From Lacibacter luteus (GTDB lineage: Bacteria; Bacteroidota; Bacteroidia; Chitinophagales; Chitinophagaceae), in assembly GCF_004118265.1 (NCBI RefSeq), contig NZ_SDHW01000003.1, forward strand, positions 434,001 to 498,000: a stretch of DNA of 64,000 bases. The letters run 5' to 3'. Positions within the stretch are counted from its first letter, which is position 1. Each line of letters begins with the position of its first letter. Of the stretch, positions 23,448 through 33,276 are shown piece after piece. The notes beneath the pieces are model-generated. The model searched no databases, had not been told where the DNA came from, and was given only the letters and a program-made list of their open reading frames with translations. The position numbers were made by a program, and so were the translations under genes.

Positions 23448-25877
23448 TTAGTTTGTTACATAATCTTTTAAATACACACAGGAGTTAAATACCTCGTTAT
23501 AGGTTTTTGTTTGTTTGTAGTTTTTGATCAGCTCCGGAAAATATTTATTCCGTTGTATGTCTTTCGCATACTGCTCATTTGCTTTTTCGTATTGATCGTA
23601 ATCGGGATAGGCATTATAGTCGGGCACTATCATTTGCTTTTGCGAACATTTTGCAGCCATAAATAAACATCTTGCCTGGAAGCTTTTATCTGCAGTTAAT
23701 TCTTTTGCCTTTAAATAATATTGCTCTGCTGCAAAAACACCATAATACTCTTTTTTCCAGGCCTCTTTTTGCGTTAAGCCGGTAAGTCCGTCGTTACCAC
23801 TCCAGCCATATTCCTGCAGCAACCAGCTGTTGCCCCAGTAGCTTGCTTGATACAATCCGTTTGCCAACTGATAAAATGCTTTTGCCTTTTGTTCGTTTGT
23901 TCCGGTTGTACTTTGCTGCACCAGCCCATTCATTTTTTGAACGTACTGCAACTTGTTGTAAACAACAGTGTCCTGTTTGGTAGGTGCATGTGTATCGTAC
24001 AACAGATCGGCAAAAGGGTTTGCAGCAAGGTAGGTTTTGTAAGGGTCTTTTTTATAATAACTGCTGCTAACCTGTTTCAGCCATCGTTCGGCATTGTTCC
24101 AGTTTTGCTCACGCAGGTAAGCAGTGCCGGCAACATCGGCTACTTCATCTTTTGTATAGCTGTTGTTATCGACCATAAATTTTTCCCAGGCTGTTTTTGC
24201 GGAGGAAGTAACGAGCTGGTATAATGTTTCAATCTCTTTTCCTTTTAGTTTAGTGCGCAGATACGATAACGAGCTGTAACTCCAGTAACCATAATCTTCG
24301 TATCCATCGTATTTCACATACATGATCTTATCTGCACAACCCAATGCCAATGCTGCTTTATGTGGTTCGTTTTGTTTTTCGTATTGCACTGCAATAATTT
24401 CCGAAAACAGATTGCGGTAGAATTTCTTCCATTCTTCATCCTGTTTTGCTTTTGTTTCCAGCCATTGAACGGAAGGTAAAATGCCTGCTTCAAATGCAGC
24501 GTCAAGCTTTCCTTTTTGATTGATTTGTACCAACAGGTTGGTGAGCATCCATTGATCTTTTACTTTATCTGTAAGTGGCAATTGTTTTGCCGATTGCAGA
24601 TAAGTAGTTGCCTGTTTTAAATCTTTACTCATGTAGGCGATATATGCCGCAGCAACTTCAAACAAAGCTTTATTTGTAACAGCAGCATTGCCTGCAACAT
24701 TATGGCAGAACTTCATCATTTGTTTTGCCTGCTGTTCGCTTGCAGCATAAAGGCTATCGTAGTTTGGTTTATCAGCATCCCATCCAAACAAACTCCACGA
24801 GTACATGATCTTTTCGCCTTTCAGTTTTTGTATAGATGGATGCAGGTATTTTTCTTCCAGCTTATTTACTTCACGGGTTGTAAGCAGCTCAAGCATTGGA
24901 GACGAAGGATCGAGCTGATAAATACTTTGCAGGTGCAGCAGATCATCGGCTGTGCTGTTCAATGCATAAACAGCAATAACATTTGCTTTCTCTTTATTTG
25001 TTTTGCAGTACTTCAACACGGCTTCTTTTGAAATACCAGGCTCATCTTCGTTGTTTTCGGTACTGAATATAAAACTGATGTAATTACTTCTTCGTTTAAC
25101 AGCATTATCGGCACAGAGTTGAGCAAAGCGGTAAGCAGCTTCTTCCCTTTTGCCTGTACGCAATAATGCACCTGCATACAATGCCTGCGATAAACTATGC
25201 AATTCACTTTTGGTAGTATTGGTTGCTATGTAGCTGTTGTAATAACTGATGCAGTTTTTGTATTGTTCTGTATAATGTGCAAGCCTTGTAACCTGGTAGC
25301 CATAACGTAGTTTAATGAAATCGGTTTTAGCAGCAGTCCATAATTGAATACCGCTTTTAATTAAGCGTTGCATTTTTACACTGTCCCGTGTAAGATCTTC
25401 CCAGGGGTTTTCATCGCCTGTAACAAAAGGCTCTACTTGTTTTGCATACAGTAAATAACCCAACGCTTCAAGGTCTTTCGATTGCATGAACCATTTAGTA
25501 ATGCTGTTTCGTTTTACTGAATCGGCAACGGTAAGCGGTTGTTTCTTTTCAAGATGATTATAGATTGCTGCAAGTTGTTTGTAACTGTACTTCAATACAA
25601 AATCCTGCACCTCTTTTTGAGAAGCTGTATTACCTGTGTAGGCAACCCACTCGGCGCTTGTTACTTCTTTAGTTGAGAGTGGTTCAGCTTCATCATATAA
25701 AAAACGATAACCTGTATAATAAAATGGACGATAGGTTTCATCGGTCTGCAGCTTTTGCGAAAAGAAACTTGTATAGTAATCATATGGGTCTTCGCTTGGT
25801 CCGCAACCAATTAAATTTTGCGGAAAGCAAAGAATGCTACTGCTGATGAAAACGGCTATACAAAGCTTCCAGTTCAT
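23448..25877 (-). CDS. Large putative lipoprotein with helical repeats, unknown function
   Basis: I do not recognise a named family. The start is placed at MNWKLCIAVFISS, where a signal peptide ends in a good lipobox (LIGC, Cys25), giving 809 residues; the longer frame upstream has no signal. After a motif GPSEDPYDYYTSFF the protein is mostly amphipathic helices with repeated Ala/Tyr/Leu/Gln patterns, such as ALYAGALLRTGKREEAAYRFAQL and FYQLANGLYQASYWGNSW, which look like divergent TPR units. Its first 41 bases overlap the end of the upstream lipoprotein gene in another frame, so the two are translationally linked. TPR lipoproteins often act as scaffolds at the outer membrane; that role is inference. 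Confidence 0.78.
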   Translation of the reverse strand: MNWKLCIAVFISSSILCFPQNLIGCGPSEDPYDYYTSFFSQKLQTDETYRPFYYTGYRFLYDEAEPLSTKEVTSAEWVAYTGNTASQKEVQDFVLKYSYKQLAAIYNHLEKKQPLTVADSVKRNSITKWFMQSKDLEALGYLLYAKQVEPFVTGDENPWEDLTRDSVKMQRLIKSGIQLWTAAKTDFIKLRYGYQVTRLAHYTEQYKNCISYYNSYIATNTTKSELHSLSQALYAGALLRTGKREEAAYRFAQLCADNAVKRRSNYISFIFSTENNEDEPGISKEAVLKYCKTNKEKANVIAVYALNSTADDLLHLQSIYQLDPSSPMLELLTTREVNKLEEKYLHPSIQKLKGEKIMYSWSLFGWDADKPNYDSLYAASEQQAKQMMKFCHNVAGNAAVTNKALFEVAAAYIAYMSKDLKQATTYLQSAKQLPLTDKVKDQWMLTNLLVQINQKGKLDAAFEAGILPSVQWLETKAKQDEEWKKFYRNLFSEIIAVQYEKQNEPHKAALALGCADKIMYVKYDGYEDYGYWSYSSLSYLRTKLKGKEIETLYQLVTSSAKTAWEKFMVDNNSYTKDEVADVAGTAYLREQNWNNAERWLKQVSSSYYKKDPYKTYLAANPFADLLYDTHAPTKQDTVVYNKLQYVQKMNGLVQQSTTGTNEQKAKAFYQLANGLYQASYWGNSWLLQEYGWSGNDGLTGLTQKEAWKKEYYGVFAAEQYYLKAKELTADKSFQARCLFMAAKCSQKQMIVPDYNAYPDYDQYEKANEQYAKDIQRNKYFPELIKNYKQTKTYNEVFNSCVYLKDYVTN

Positions 25878-26916
25878 GTGTTGGGTGTTTAGATAAAAGT
25901 AATGGATCGAGATGATATAATAAGATGCGTGTTTGTTGGTTGATGGACGAAAGATGCTTTGAAACATAACCGGCTGTTTCTTTAATAGCGGCACTGCTGC
26001 TTTCTTCATAACGCAATACATCGCCTTTGTAGAATTGAATGTTGCTGATGCTTGTATCAACCAAAAAACGATACCGGTTATTCTGTTTAGTGCAAATGCT
26101 GCTGCTTAAAGTTGACGGGTCAACAGTTTGTACGATTCCTTTAAATTGATTGTTGCGGAACAATACCGACCATTCGAATAAAGGCAGCGCCACATCTAAC
26201 TTTAAAGGATAACTGCTTAAACCGCTGAGATACTTTTTTAACTCCTCCACTTCAATAATGGAATTGCCGGTAGCCGGATTTTTAAGATTGCCCATATTGT
26301 AACACATCAGCAAACCTTTATCAACAGGAGGTATACCTGTTCGGCTGCTGAATTTCACCTGGTGCAAACGTATTGTTGCAGACAGTAAACTGTTTTTAAA
26401 AAGTACGGATGATTGCATCTGGCTCTTTATCTGTTGCAGCAGAAAAAAATAGGCAGCCTTTGTTGCTTGTGTCCAGTCGCAATCGATCTGGAGTTCGCTG
26501 TAATGTTCGGTTGTAAGTTGCTTGCTGATGTTGGTTAGAAGTACAGTAATGTTTTTAGCCAATGAGCGAAGTGCAGCCGAGTCGCTTTGCTGCAATGTTT
26601 CATTAGTAATAAAAACAACAGGCACAATTGCAATGTTTTTATTTTTTAGCTGTACTAATGTTAAGCTGTCTGCTGTTAACCTTGCTACCGGTGCGGAACC
26701 ATTACCATCGCTTGCAACTGTAACATCAAAATATTTTACATACAGTTGCTGCACCTGTAATTGTTGCAAGCTGTTTAACTCAGTGCTGCCGAGTAGCAGT
26801 TTGCTTTTCCAATAATAAAAGCCACGTTCAACAAAACGTTGCGGTTGCTGCCTGCAACTGCTTATAAAAATTAATAAGCAGATAACAGGAATGCAGTAGC
26901 GGCAAACCCGTTTCAT
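25837..26916 (-). CDS. Putative lipoprotein with TIM-barrel glycosidase-like pattern
   Basis: This is an unknown 359-residue lipoprotein: signal MKRVCRYCIPVICLLIFISSC with lipobox ISSC at Cys21. The mature part alternates strands and helices in a way that suggests a TIM barrel. Examples are LYVKYFDV, IAIVPVVFITNETL, LQIDCDWTQ (Asp145 and Asp147), LLSATIRLHQVK, GLLMCYNMGN (about 202-210) and KLDVALPLFEWSVLF. An acidic strand-4 motif followed by a Met-x-Tyr-type strand resembles GH18-like and related glycosidases, but I cannot show a catalytic glutamate, so the activity is unproven. It overlaps the next gene by 41 bases and is divergent from the PhoD-like phosphatase. Confidence 0.72.
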   Translation of the reverse strand: MKRVCRYCIPVICLLIFISSCRQQPQRFVERGFYYWKSKLLLGSTELNSLQQLQVQQLYVKYFDVTVASDGNGSAPVARLTADSLTLVQLKNKNIAIVPVVFITNETLQQSDSAALRSLAKNITVLLTNISKQLTTEHYSELQIDCDWTQATKAAYFFLLQQIKSQMQSSVLFKNSLLSATIRLHQVKFSSRTGIPPVDKGLLMCYNMGNLKNPATGNSIIEVEELKKYLSGLSSYPLKLDVALPLFEWSVLFRNNQFKGIVQTVDPSTLSSSICTKQNNRYRFLVDTSISNIQFYKGDVLRYEESSSAAIKETAGYVSKHLSSINQQTRILLYHLDPLLLSKHPTHELEALYSRFHQQ

Positions 26917-26979
26917 CCAAACATTTGTTACATTGCAGCGTTCCAATAAATTAAAATTATGTGCGAAAATAGGAGAAGC

Positions 26980-28329
26980 ATGTTTCGTTTGGCATACCTG
27001 CCTGTACTGATTTTTATTGCTGTTACTGCAAAGGCTCAGTTGGTAAGCGGCCCCATGCTTGGCCCGGTTGAATTACGCACCGCTAAATTATGGATAGAAG
27101 TAGTACCCGGCAGCAGTGCCGATTTTTGGTATTGGAAAAAAGGAGAGTTAGCAACAGCAAAACGTGTTATTAAAGAAACAAGCGTCGATCAATGGTTTGG
27201 CCCTTTACAGTTTGATGCGGTAGATCTTGAACCAAACACAACTTACGAGTATCGGTTTCGTATTAACAATACCGGTAACATCAAACCAATGAAATCGGAC
27301 GGCACGTTCACTACAAAAGAACTCTGGCAATGGCGTAAACCCGCTCCCGACTTTGCGTTCTTAACAGGATCCTGTGCGTACATCAACGAACCTCCTGTTG
27401 ACAGACCCGGCAAACCTTACGGCGGCGACTCGTCTATTTTTGAAACAATGGCGAAAGAAAAAGCAGCCTTTATGTTTTGGATGGGCGATAACTGGTACAC
27501 TCGTGAAGTAGATTACTACGACGCATGGGGTTTATGGAACCGTGCAAGCGATAACAGGGCTGCACCGGTAATGCAGAAATTCTGGAAATCAACTTCGCAT
27601 TATGCCATGTGGGATGATCATGATTATGGCCCTAATGATATTGGTGTAAACTACATTCTGAAAAATATTTCCCGTGAAGTATTTATGAACTATTGGTTAA
27701 ATCCCAGCTATGGGTTTAACGATAAAGGTATTTACACCACGATCAGTTATGGCGATGTTGATATTTTTATTATGGATGATCGTTGGTGGAGAAGTGCTGA
27801 TAATATGAAGGACTCTGTAAACGGAAAACCAAACCCCGATAAACAAATGTGGGGTAAGCAGCAGATAGATTGGTTGAAGAATTCCTTACTCTACAGTAAA
27901 GCAACGTTTAAGATTATTGCAAACGGAAGCCAGGTGCTTAATCCTGCATCGCCTTTTGATAAATTATTGAACTGCCCGGTTGAATATTATGATGTAATGG
28001 GTTTTCTTGAAGACAATAAAATTCCCGGTGTATTGTTCATGAGTGGCGACCGGCATCATAGCGAAGTAATAAAAGTAAACAGAGCATCTGCATATCCTTT
28101 GTACGATATCACCATTTCTCCATTAACAGCGGGCACACATACATTCAGCGGACCGGAAAAAAACAATCCGTATCGTGTAATTGGTATTGATGAAAAGCAG
28201 AATTATGGTAAGCTTAGCTTTACCGGCGAAAAGGGTAAACGAAAACTTACAGTTGAATTTTTTGGTGTAAAAGGAGAAAAACTGGGAGAGTGGAGTGTAA
28301 ACGAGAGCGATCTGAAGTATAACCGGTAA
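26980..28329 (+). CDS. PhoD-like metallophosphatase (exported)
   Basis: This secreted calcineurin-like phosphatase belongs to the alkaline phosphatase D superfamily. A signal peptide MFRLAYLPVLIFIAVTAKAQ begins at the ATG 4 bases after an AGGAG ribosome-binding site, so I prefer it to the ATG at 26959. A fibronectin-like N-domain (about 25-110) precedes the catalytic part. Metal ligands show in GSCAYINE, WMGDNWYTRE, YAMWDDHDYGPND, IMDDRWWR and MSGDRHHSEV. The 449-residue length fits Bacteroidota members. Natural substrates are phosphodiesters or phosphomonoesters; none can be chosen from sequence. Confidence 0.9.
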   Translation: MFRLAYLPVLIFIAVTAKAQLVSGPMLGPVELRTAKLWIEVVPGSSADFWYWKKGELATAKRVIKETSVDQWFGPLQFDAVDLEPNTTYEYRFRINNTGNIKPMKSDGTFTTKELWQWRKPAPDFAFLTGSCAYINEPPVDRPGKPYGGDSSIFETMAKEKAAFMFWMGDNWYTREVDYYDAWGLWNRASDNRAAPVMQKFWKSTSHYAMWDDHDYGPNDIGVNYILKNISREVFMNYWLNPSYGFNDKGIYTTISYGDVDIFIMDDRWWRSADNMKDSVNGKPNPDKQMWGKQQIDWLKNSLLYSKATFKIIANGSQVLNPASPFDKLLNCPVEYYDVMGFLEDNKIPGVLFMSGDRHHSEVIKVNRASAYPLYDITISPLTAGTHTFSGPEKNNPYRVIGIDEKQNYGKLSFTGEKGKRKLTVEFFGVKGEKLGEWSVNESDLKYNR

Positions 28330-28357
28330 ATTTGCAGGCTTATTAAACAGAACAGGC

Positions 28358-28837
28358 ATGAACATTTCTTTTACATATAACCGCAGCAAAGTAATACAGG
28401 CACTACGGTATCATTTTATTTCCAAAAAGGAAATTCGTTTGCTCATCATTTTTGTAAACGTGTTTGCTTTATTTGCAGCTGCCATGTTCTTCTGGAAAAA
28501 AATCACACCGGTTGCATTTTTACTCAGCTCTTTTTTGTGGTTTGCATTAATGATCTCTTTTTGGTTTATTCTGCCACTTACCGTGTATAACAGAGCCAAA
28601 ACGTTTAAAGATGCTTTTAATCTTACTTTTTTGGATACCTACATGCATATCGAGAACAACAACGGAAGTAAGAACTGGAATTACAACTCATTTAAATACT
28701 TTATTGAAACGCCTAATTTCTTTCATCTGTATATCGACGACCGGTCGTTCTTCCTCATTCCAAAAGATGCTTTTGTTAACGACGACGATACGCACAATGC
28801 CCGTGTTTTGTTGCGGGATAAGATAGGGCAGAAGTAG
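28358..28837 (+). CDS. YcxB-like membrane protein
   Basis: This 159-residue protein has an N-terminal strand (ISFTYNRSKVIQALRYH), two adjacent transmembrane helices at about 27-45 and 52-72, and a soluble C-terminal part of about 85 residues. The C-terminal part shows HIENNNGSKNWNYNSFKYFIET and DRSFFLIPKDAF, the marks of the YcxB-like domain. The function of that family is unknown. It follows the phosphatase gene by 28 bases and is probably co-transcribed with it. Confidence 0.75.
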   Translation: MNISFTYNRSKVIQALRYHFISKKEIRLLIIFVNVFALFAAAMFFWKKITPVAFLLSSFLWFALMISFWFILPLTVYNRAKTFKDAFNLTFLDTYMHIENNNGSKNWNYNSFKYFIETPNFFHLYIDDRSFFLIPKDAFVNDDDTHNARVLLRDKIGQK

Positions 28838-29172
28838 TTTTTGAACTTAACTCAATTTTTTTTCCTTCAATAAACCGGAATATTATTATTCAGTACTTAC
28901 TGTAAATCAAATTTTTAGGGTTTTCACATAGGGATATTACGAGTTTTTTGCATCGGAAAAATCCGAAAAAGTATTGCATTCGTAAATCCTACGTATTATG
29001 TTTGTGGTGAGTTAAGTAGATACCCCTAGAAAACAAAACAATCATCCGTCTGTGAAAAAGTACAAGTTCCCTCGCTTTCTTCAACAGTAATTCACGGCAC
29101 TTATTGGTTTATTTTTTGGGGTTTGATCACAAATCAAATTCTGCTTTTCTACCCGTACCTAAAAGAGATTGT
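28838..29172. other. Non-coding region with promoter
   Basis: No gene is seen in these 335 bases. The AT-rich left part after the YcxB-like gene has no clear terminator. A promoter-like pair lies at 28973-29004, leaving a long predicted leader of about 160 bases before the T9SS cargo gene, in which I see no recognisable riboswitch. Confidence 0.5.
28973..29004 (+). promoter_or_regulatory. Predicted promoter (ATTG-N20-TATGTTTG)
   Basis: The -7 element TATGTTTG at 28997-29004 is a perfect TAnnTTTG match. ATTG lies 20 bases upstream. It would drive the T9SS cargo gene at 29173. Confidence 0.5.
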
Positions 29173-30903
29173 ATGAAAACAGTTGTACTCGTTTGCACGC
29201 TTTTTCCTGTAGTTTTTTTTACACAGGCGCAAAGCTCAAAAGATTTACCGGCTCCTGTGGCCAATCTTCAAACCCTTGCAGCAGGGAGTTATGTTATTCC
29301 AATGGATAATACACTGCAACTTAATTCCTCGGGTTATTTTAATTTAAAAAGTTACGGTCTTATTATGCACTTACTGAACAATGCTGTAAAAGTTAAGTGG
29401 GCAATTAAAGCAGGTAAGACAAAAGATGGTACCGACTTTTCAGGAACTGCAACAAGGTTATTGCCAACTACAACAGCAATCCCTTCTGTTTATAATTTTC
29501 TTGCAGGCCCGTTTGTAATTGCAGCTGCGGACACAACAGGAGTGGCTGCAAAAATTCAATCGTTTTACACAAGCAATGGACTTACTGGTACAGACAGACC
29601 TGCCGTTTATAAATTAACATTGGCATCTTCAAATGTCGACATCCGTTATGATCTTACAGGTTTTATTCCTAAAGGAGTTATATTAAATGATGGTGCAAAT
29701 ACTGCTGTACACACAGGGTACATGACAAAGTGTGCAATACCATCAGCAAACTATGCTATTGGATCTGCAACCGATCTTGTTAGTAAATGCTATACGTTTG
29801 CAAGCGAACCTCATATTGATGCAACATCAATGAACAGTACTTATGCAAATGCTGTTCGCATATTCACCAGCTATGGCGGCAATTTTTTAGCACAATGTGA
29901 AGCTGTTTTGAGTTATGAAAACAGCACATCGGGTCATTTTCACACAACCAATGGCATATCAAAAGTAAATACAGCTATTGCAGCTTCTTCTACAGTTTAT
30001 CCTAATCCCGATCTTGCATATTCGCAGTACCAGGCGGAGTTTGATATTGCACAAAGTGGAAGTGTACGTAACTGGGTACTCGCTTCGGGCAGCTCCTATC
30101 AGAACAATGCACATGTTCATGCATCTGGCGGCACAGTGGCATCGCCAACACCTGTAGGCGCAAGTGTTGCTAAAAGAAACAGTTCAACACAAGCAGGCGG
30201 ACTTATTTTTTATATCGGTAATCATGAATTTACATCCACAACAAGCTATAGTTCCATTAATGGAATCCGAATGTACATGAATGCCTTTCTTACGCCAACT
30301 ACATTAGGACGTACTTGTACAATGGGCAGTTATTTAATGGCGGTGTTAACATTGCAACTCAACGAATTTTCGGTACAGCAAAAAAACGAATATGCTGAAT
30401 TAAACTGGTCTGTTCCGGAAAATTCTACAGCGAGTCAATTCATTATTGAACGCAGTACCGATGCCGTCAATTTCCGGGAGGCCGGTATTGTGTTTTCAAA
30501 AACGGGGATGAACGAGAACGTAATGTATAAGTTTAAAGACCTGGTTAGAAAAGCGAATACTTCAAATCTGTATTACCGGATTCGTTCTGAAGATGAGAAA
30601 GGAAAGTATGAGTATTCGGAAGTTCGTGTTTTAAAAATCGAGTCAACGAATAGTTCTACAGCTGTTACAACTTATCCTAATCCCGTTGTAAATAAGGTTT
30701 CTGTTTCATTACCTGTTGCATGGCAGGGTAAGGAAATCAGTTATGAAGTAATTGATATGAACGGGAAAACAACCGCCTCTTTTAATGGCGCTGTAAACAG
30801 TGTTTTGCAGGAACTGAGCATTGGGCATTTAAAAGCCGGGTATTATTATCTCCGCATACAGTGCAATGGAGAAACCATCAACAAGCAAATACTCAAAAAG
30901 TAA
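29173..30903 (+). CDS. T9SS type A sorting domain-containing secreted protein
   Basis: This cargo protein of the type IX secretion system has 576 residues. The signal peptide (MKTVVLVCTLFPVVFFTQAQ) sets the start; the longer frame adds 23 residues with no role. The large middle part (about 40-410) is of unknown fold, rich in Ser/Thr/Ala and likely beta-structured. Next comes a fibronectin-like module (AELNWSVPENSTASQFIIERS) and then the sorting domain (TYPNPVVNKVSVSLP ... GYYYLRIQCNGETINKQILKK), which is removed or linked to the surface after export. The same fibronectin-like module appears in two proteins at 40.3-42.8 kb. Its own function is unknown. Confidence 0.88.
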   Translation: MKTVVLVCTLFPVVFFTQAQSSKDLPAPVANLQTLAAGSYVIPMDNTLQLNSSGYFNLKSYGLIMHLLNNAVKVKWAIKAGKTKDGTDFSGTATRLLPTTTAIPSVYNFLAGPFVIAAADTTGVAAKIQSFYTSNGLTGTDRPAVYKLTLASSNVDIRYDLTGFIPKGVILNDGANTAVHTGYMTKCAIPSANYAIGSATDLVSKCYTFASEPHIDATSMNSTYANAVRIFTSYGGNFLAQCEAVLSYENSTSGHFHTTNGISKVNTAIAASSTVYPNPDLAYSQYQAEFDIAQSGSVRNWVLASGSSYQNNAHVHASGGTVASPTPVGASVAKRNSSTQAGGLIFYIGNHEFTSTTSYSSINGIRMYMNAFLTPTTLGRTCTMGSYLMAVLTLQLNEFSVQQKNEYAELNWSVPENSTASQFIIERSTDAVNFREAGIVFSKTGMNENVMYKFKDLVRKANTSNLYYRIRSEDEKGKYEYSEVRVLKIESTNSSTAVTTYPNPVVNKVSVSLPVAWQGKEISYEVIDMNGKTTASFNGAVNSVLQELSIGHLKAGYYYLRIQCNGETINKQILKK

Positions 30904-30927
30904 TCTACGGGCCATTTATAAACAAAA

Positions 30928-30949
30928 TCCGGGTCTTTCAAGGCCCGGA
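30928..30949 (+). terminator. Intrinsic terminator of the T9SS cargo gene
   Basis: An 8-bp stem TCCGGGTC / GGCCCGGA (one G-U pair) with a 6-base loop is followed by AATTTTTT, 25 bases after the stop codon. Confidence 0.8.
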
Positions 30950-30967
30950 AATTTTTTATGTATTAAA

Positions 30968-30999
30968 TTTGGTTTATAAAATAAATCAGTTTATGTTTG
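30968..30999 (+). promoter_or_regulatory. Promoter of the TonB-dependent receptor gene (TTTG-N20-TATGTTTG)
   Basis: Both elements are perfect matches to the Bacteroidota promoter: TTTG at 30968-30971 and TATGTTTG at 30992-30999. The ATG is at 31017, so the leader would be only about 10-13 bases. Confidence 0.65.
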
Positions 31000-31016
31000 T
31001 GTCTTATTTATAAGAA

Positions 31017-33266
31017 ATGAAGACCTTAACCTTACTCATCAGCCTTATCATCACTTTCCAGAGTTGGAGCCAAACCAATATCAGTGGAACTGTTCTTGAC
31101 AATAAAAAGAAACCTGTGCCGGGTGCATCTATCGCCATTAAAGACTCGTACGATGGTGCAACTGCCGATTCGTTGGGGCGGTTTAAGTTCAAAGCATTTG
31201 ATAAAAGCAACCAGGTATTGGTGATTACTGCAATCGGGTTTAAACCGCTTGAGATTCCTGTTGAATTAAAAGGTGGAGAACTTACTATTCCCGTTCTGTT
31301 AAAAGAAGAAATAACCGAAATGAGTGCAGTAGTAATTACAGCAGGATCGTTTGAAGCAAGCGATCGCAAACGTGCAGCTGCAGTGCTTTCTTCCATTGAT
31401 ATTGTTACAACAGCCAGTGCTAATGGCGACGTTACAGGTGCGTTGAAAACATTACCCGGTGCACAACAGGTAGGTGAGAGTGAAGGCTTATTTGTTCGTG
31501 GCGGTACTGCTGCCGAAACAAAAACATTTATTGATGGTACGTTGGTGAACAATTTCTTTTTCAGCAGTGTGCCGGGCATTGCACAACGTGGACGTTTTTC
31601 GCCGTTCATTTTTAAGGGAACAGTTTTCAGCACGGGTGGTTACAGCGCTTTGTATGGTCAGGCTTTATCTTCTGCATTGATACTGGAGTCAATTGATTTG
31701 CCCGAACAATCATCGGCCAGTTTAAACGTATCGGTAATTGGTGTGGGAGCAGGTTTTCAAAAACTCAATAAACAAAAATCTGCATCTTGGGGTATTAACT
31801 ACGGTTATACAAATCTTACTGCAGCATTTGCCGTAATTAAACAGCAGCAGGATTACAGTAAAGCACCAACTGCTCATAATATCGATGCCAACTTCCGTAT
31901 TAAAACATCGAAGAATGGTATGTTGAAGTACTATGGTTTTTATCTCACAAACAGTTTGGGCTTTCGTCAAAACAGCCTCGATTCAATGGGGTATAAAGAT
32001 CGGTTTGGGTTAACCAATGGCAACATGTACCATAACCTTAGCTGGAAAGAGAATTTAAAGAATAAGTGGAAGTTGAATGCCGGTGTTTCTGTTTCTACCA
32101 ATAAAGATGATATTGCTTTTGGTATGCAGGATGCAAATAAGAACGATGTGTTGCTCACCGGTTTGGAATACAAACAGTTTGATGTAAACAATAAAGGTTT
32201 TTATGCCAATGCACGATTGGTGTTGGAAAAGAAATTCAGAGGATTGAATACACTTCGTTTTGGATCAGAGTTCAATCACAGCGACGATAAAAATAAGTTC
32301 ACAGCATACAATGGAATGATCTTTAAATCACGTTTGATTGAGAATGTATATTCTTTGTTTGCAGAACAGGATGTGTACCTCACCAACAAACTTGCAGCAA
32401 AACTGGGAGCAAGAGCCGAGCATTCTGCTTACTTAAATAAAACGAATCTTGCACCACGTGCATCGCTTGCATACAAACTGGGTAAAGAAAGCCAGGCTTC
32501 ATTGGCATATGGCATCTTTTATCAAAATCCTGAACTGCGTTACCAACCTGCTGTTAACCCGTTAACGTTTATGAAAGCAACACATTACATTGCACAGTTT
32601 CAGAAAACAACAAGTGCCACCACATTTCGTGTAGAAGCATTTTACAAGCAGTACGATAACCTTATTAAAACACAAAGCATAAACGGTCGTGAAGTTGGCA
32701 GCAGTAACAAAGGCTTTGGTGAAGCAAGTGGCTTCGAATTGTTCTGGAGAGATAAAAAGAATGTAAAGAATCTTGATTACTGGATCTCGTATTCTTTTCT
32801 CGATACCAAACGTGATTTCTTAAACTTTCCTACAGCCATTACACCAAATTTTGCGGCAAAACATACGGCTTCATTGGTAATGAAAAAATTTGTTACAAAG
32901 TTGAAGACTAATTTCAATTTATCGTACAACTATGCAAGCGGAAGGCCGTATTACAATATCCAGTACGATGGTAATACCAACAAAACATTCTTTGCAGATA
33001 AGGGACGTATTCCCGATTATCACAACGTAAGTTTTGCATTGAACTATCTGCCTTCGATTGGTAAAACCAATGCAAAAACATTTGCAGTGTATGTGCTGAG
33101 TGTAAGCAACATCTTTAATATAAAACAGGTGTACGGTTATAATTATTCCGGTAATGGAATGCGCAAAACAGAACTGGTGCCACCATCCCGCATGTTTATT
33201 TTCATTGGTGCATTTATCAGTTTTGGAGTAGACAGAAGTGAAGATGCGATCAACAATAATCTTTAA
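31017..33266 (+). CDS. TonB-dependent outer-membrane receptor
   Basis: This outer-membrane beta-barrel imports large substrates with energy from TonB-ExbBD. The 749 residues begin with a signal peptide (about 1-19, ending SWSQ). A carboxypeptidase-regulatory-like domain follows (about 20-100, ISGTVLDNKKKPVPGASIAIKD), then the plug (about 120-230, with GLFVRGGTAAETKTFIDGTLVNN) and a barrel to an end rich in aromatic strands (FIFIGAFISFGV). No SusD partner follows; instead there are small membrane genes, so a role in glycan uptake is not supported and a siderophore, metal or peptide substrate is as likely. Confidence 0.93.
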   Translation: MKTLTLLISLIITFQSWSQTNISGTVLDNKKKPVPGASIAIKDSYDGATADSLGRFKFKAFDKSNQVLVITAIGFKPLEIPVELKGGELTIPVLLKEEITEMSAVVITAGSFEASDRKRAAAVLSSIDIVTTASANGDVTGALKTLPGAQQVGESEGLFVRGGTAAETKTFIDGTLVNNFFFSSVPGIAQRGRFSPFIFKGTVFSTGGYSALYGQALSSALILESIDLPEQSSASLNVSVIGVGAGFQKLNKQKSASWGINYGYTNLTAAFAVIKQQQDYSKAPTAHNIDANFRIKTSKNGMLKYYGFYLTNSLGFRQNSLDSMGYKDRFGLTNGNMYHNLSWKENLKNKWKLNAGVSVSTNKDDIAFGMQDANKNDVLLTGLEYKQFDVNNKGFYANARLVLEKKFRGLNTLRFGSEFNHSDDKNKFTAYNGMIFKSRLIENVYSLFAEQDVYLTNKLAAKLGARAEHSAYLNKTNLAPRASLAYKLGKESQASLAYGIFYQNPELRYQPAVNPLTFMKATHYIAQFQKTTSATTFRVEAFYKQYDNLIKTQSINGREVGSSNKGFGEASGFELFWRDKKNVKNLDYWISYSFLDTKRDFLNFPTAITPNFAAKHTASLVMKKFVTKLKTNFNLSYNYASGRPYYNIQYDGNTNKTFFADKGRIPDYHNVSFALNYLPSIGKTNAKTFAVYVLSVSNIFNIKQVYGYNYSGNGMRKTELVPPSRMFIFIGAFISFGVDRSEDAINNNL

Positions 33267-33276
33267 TACAAACGAT

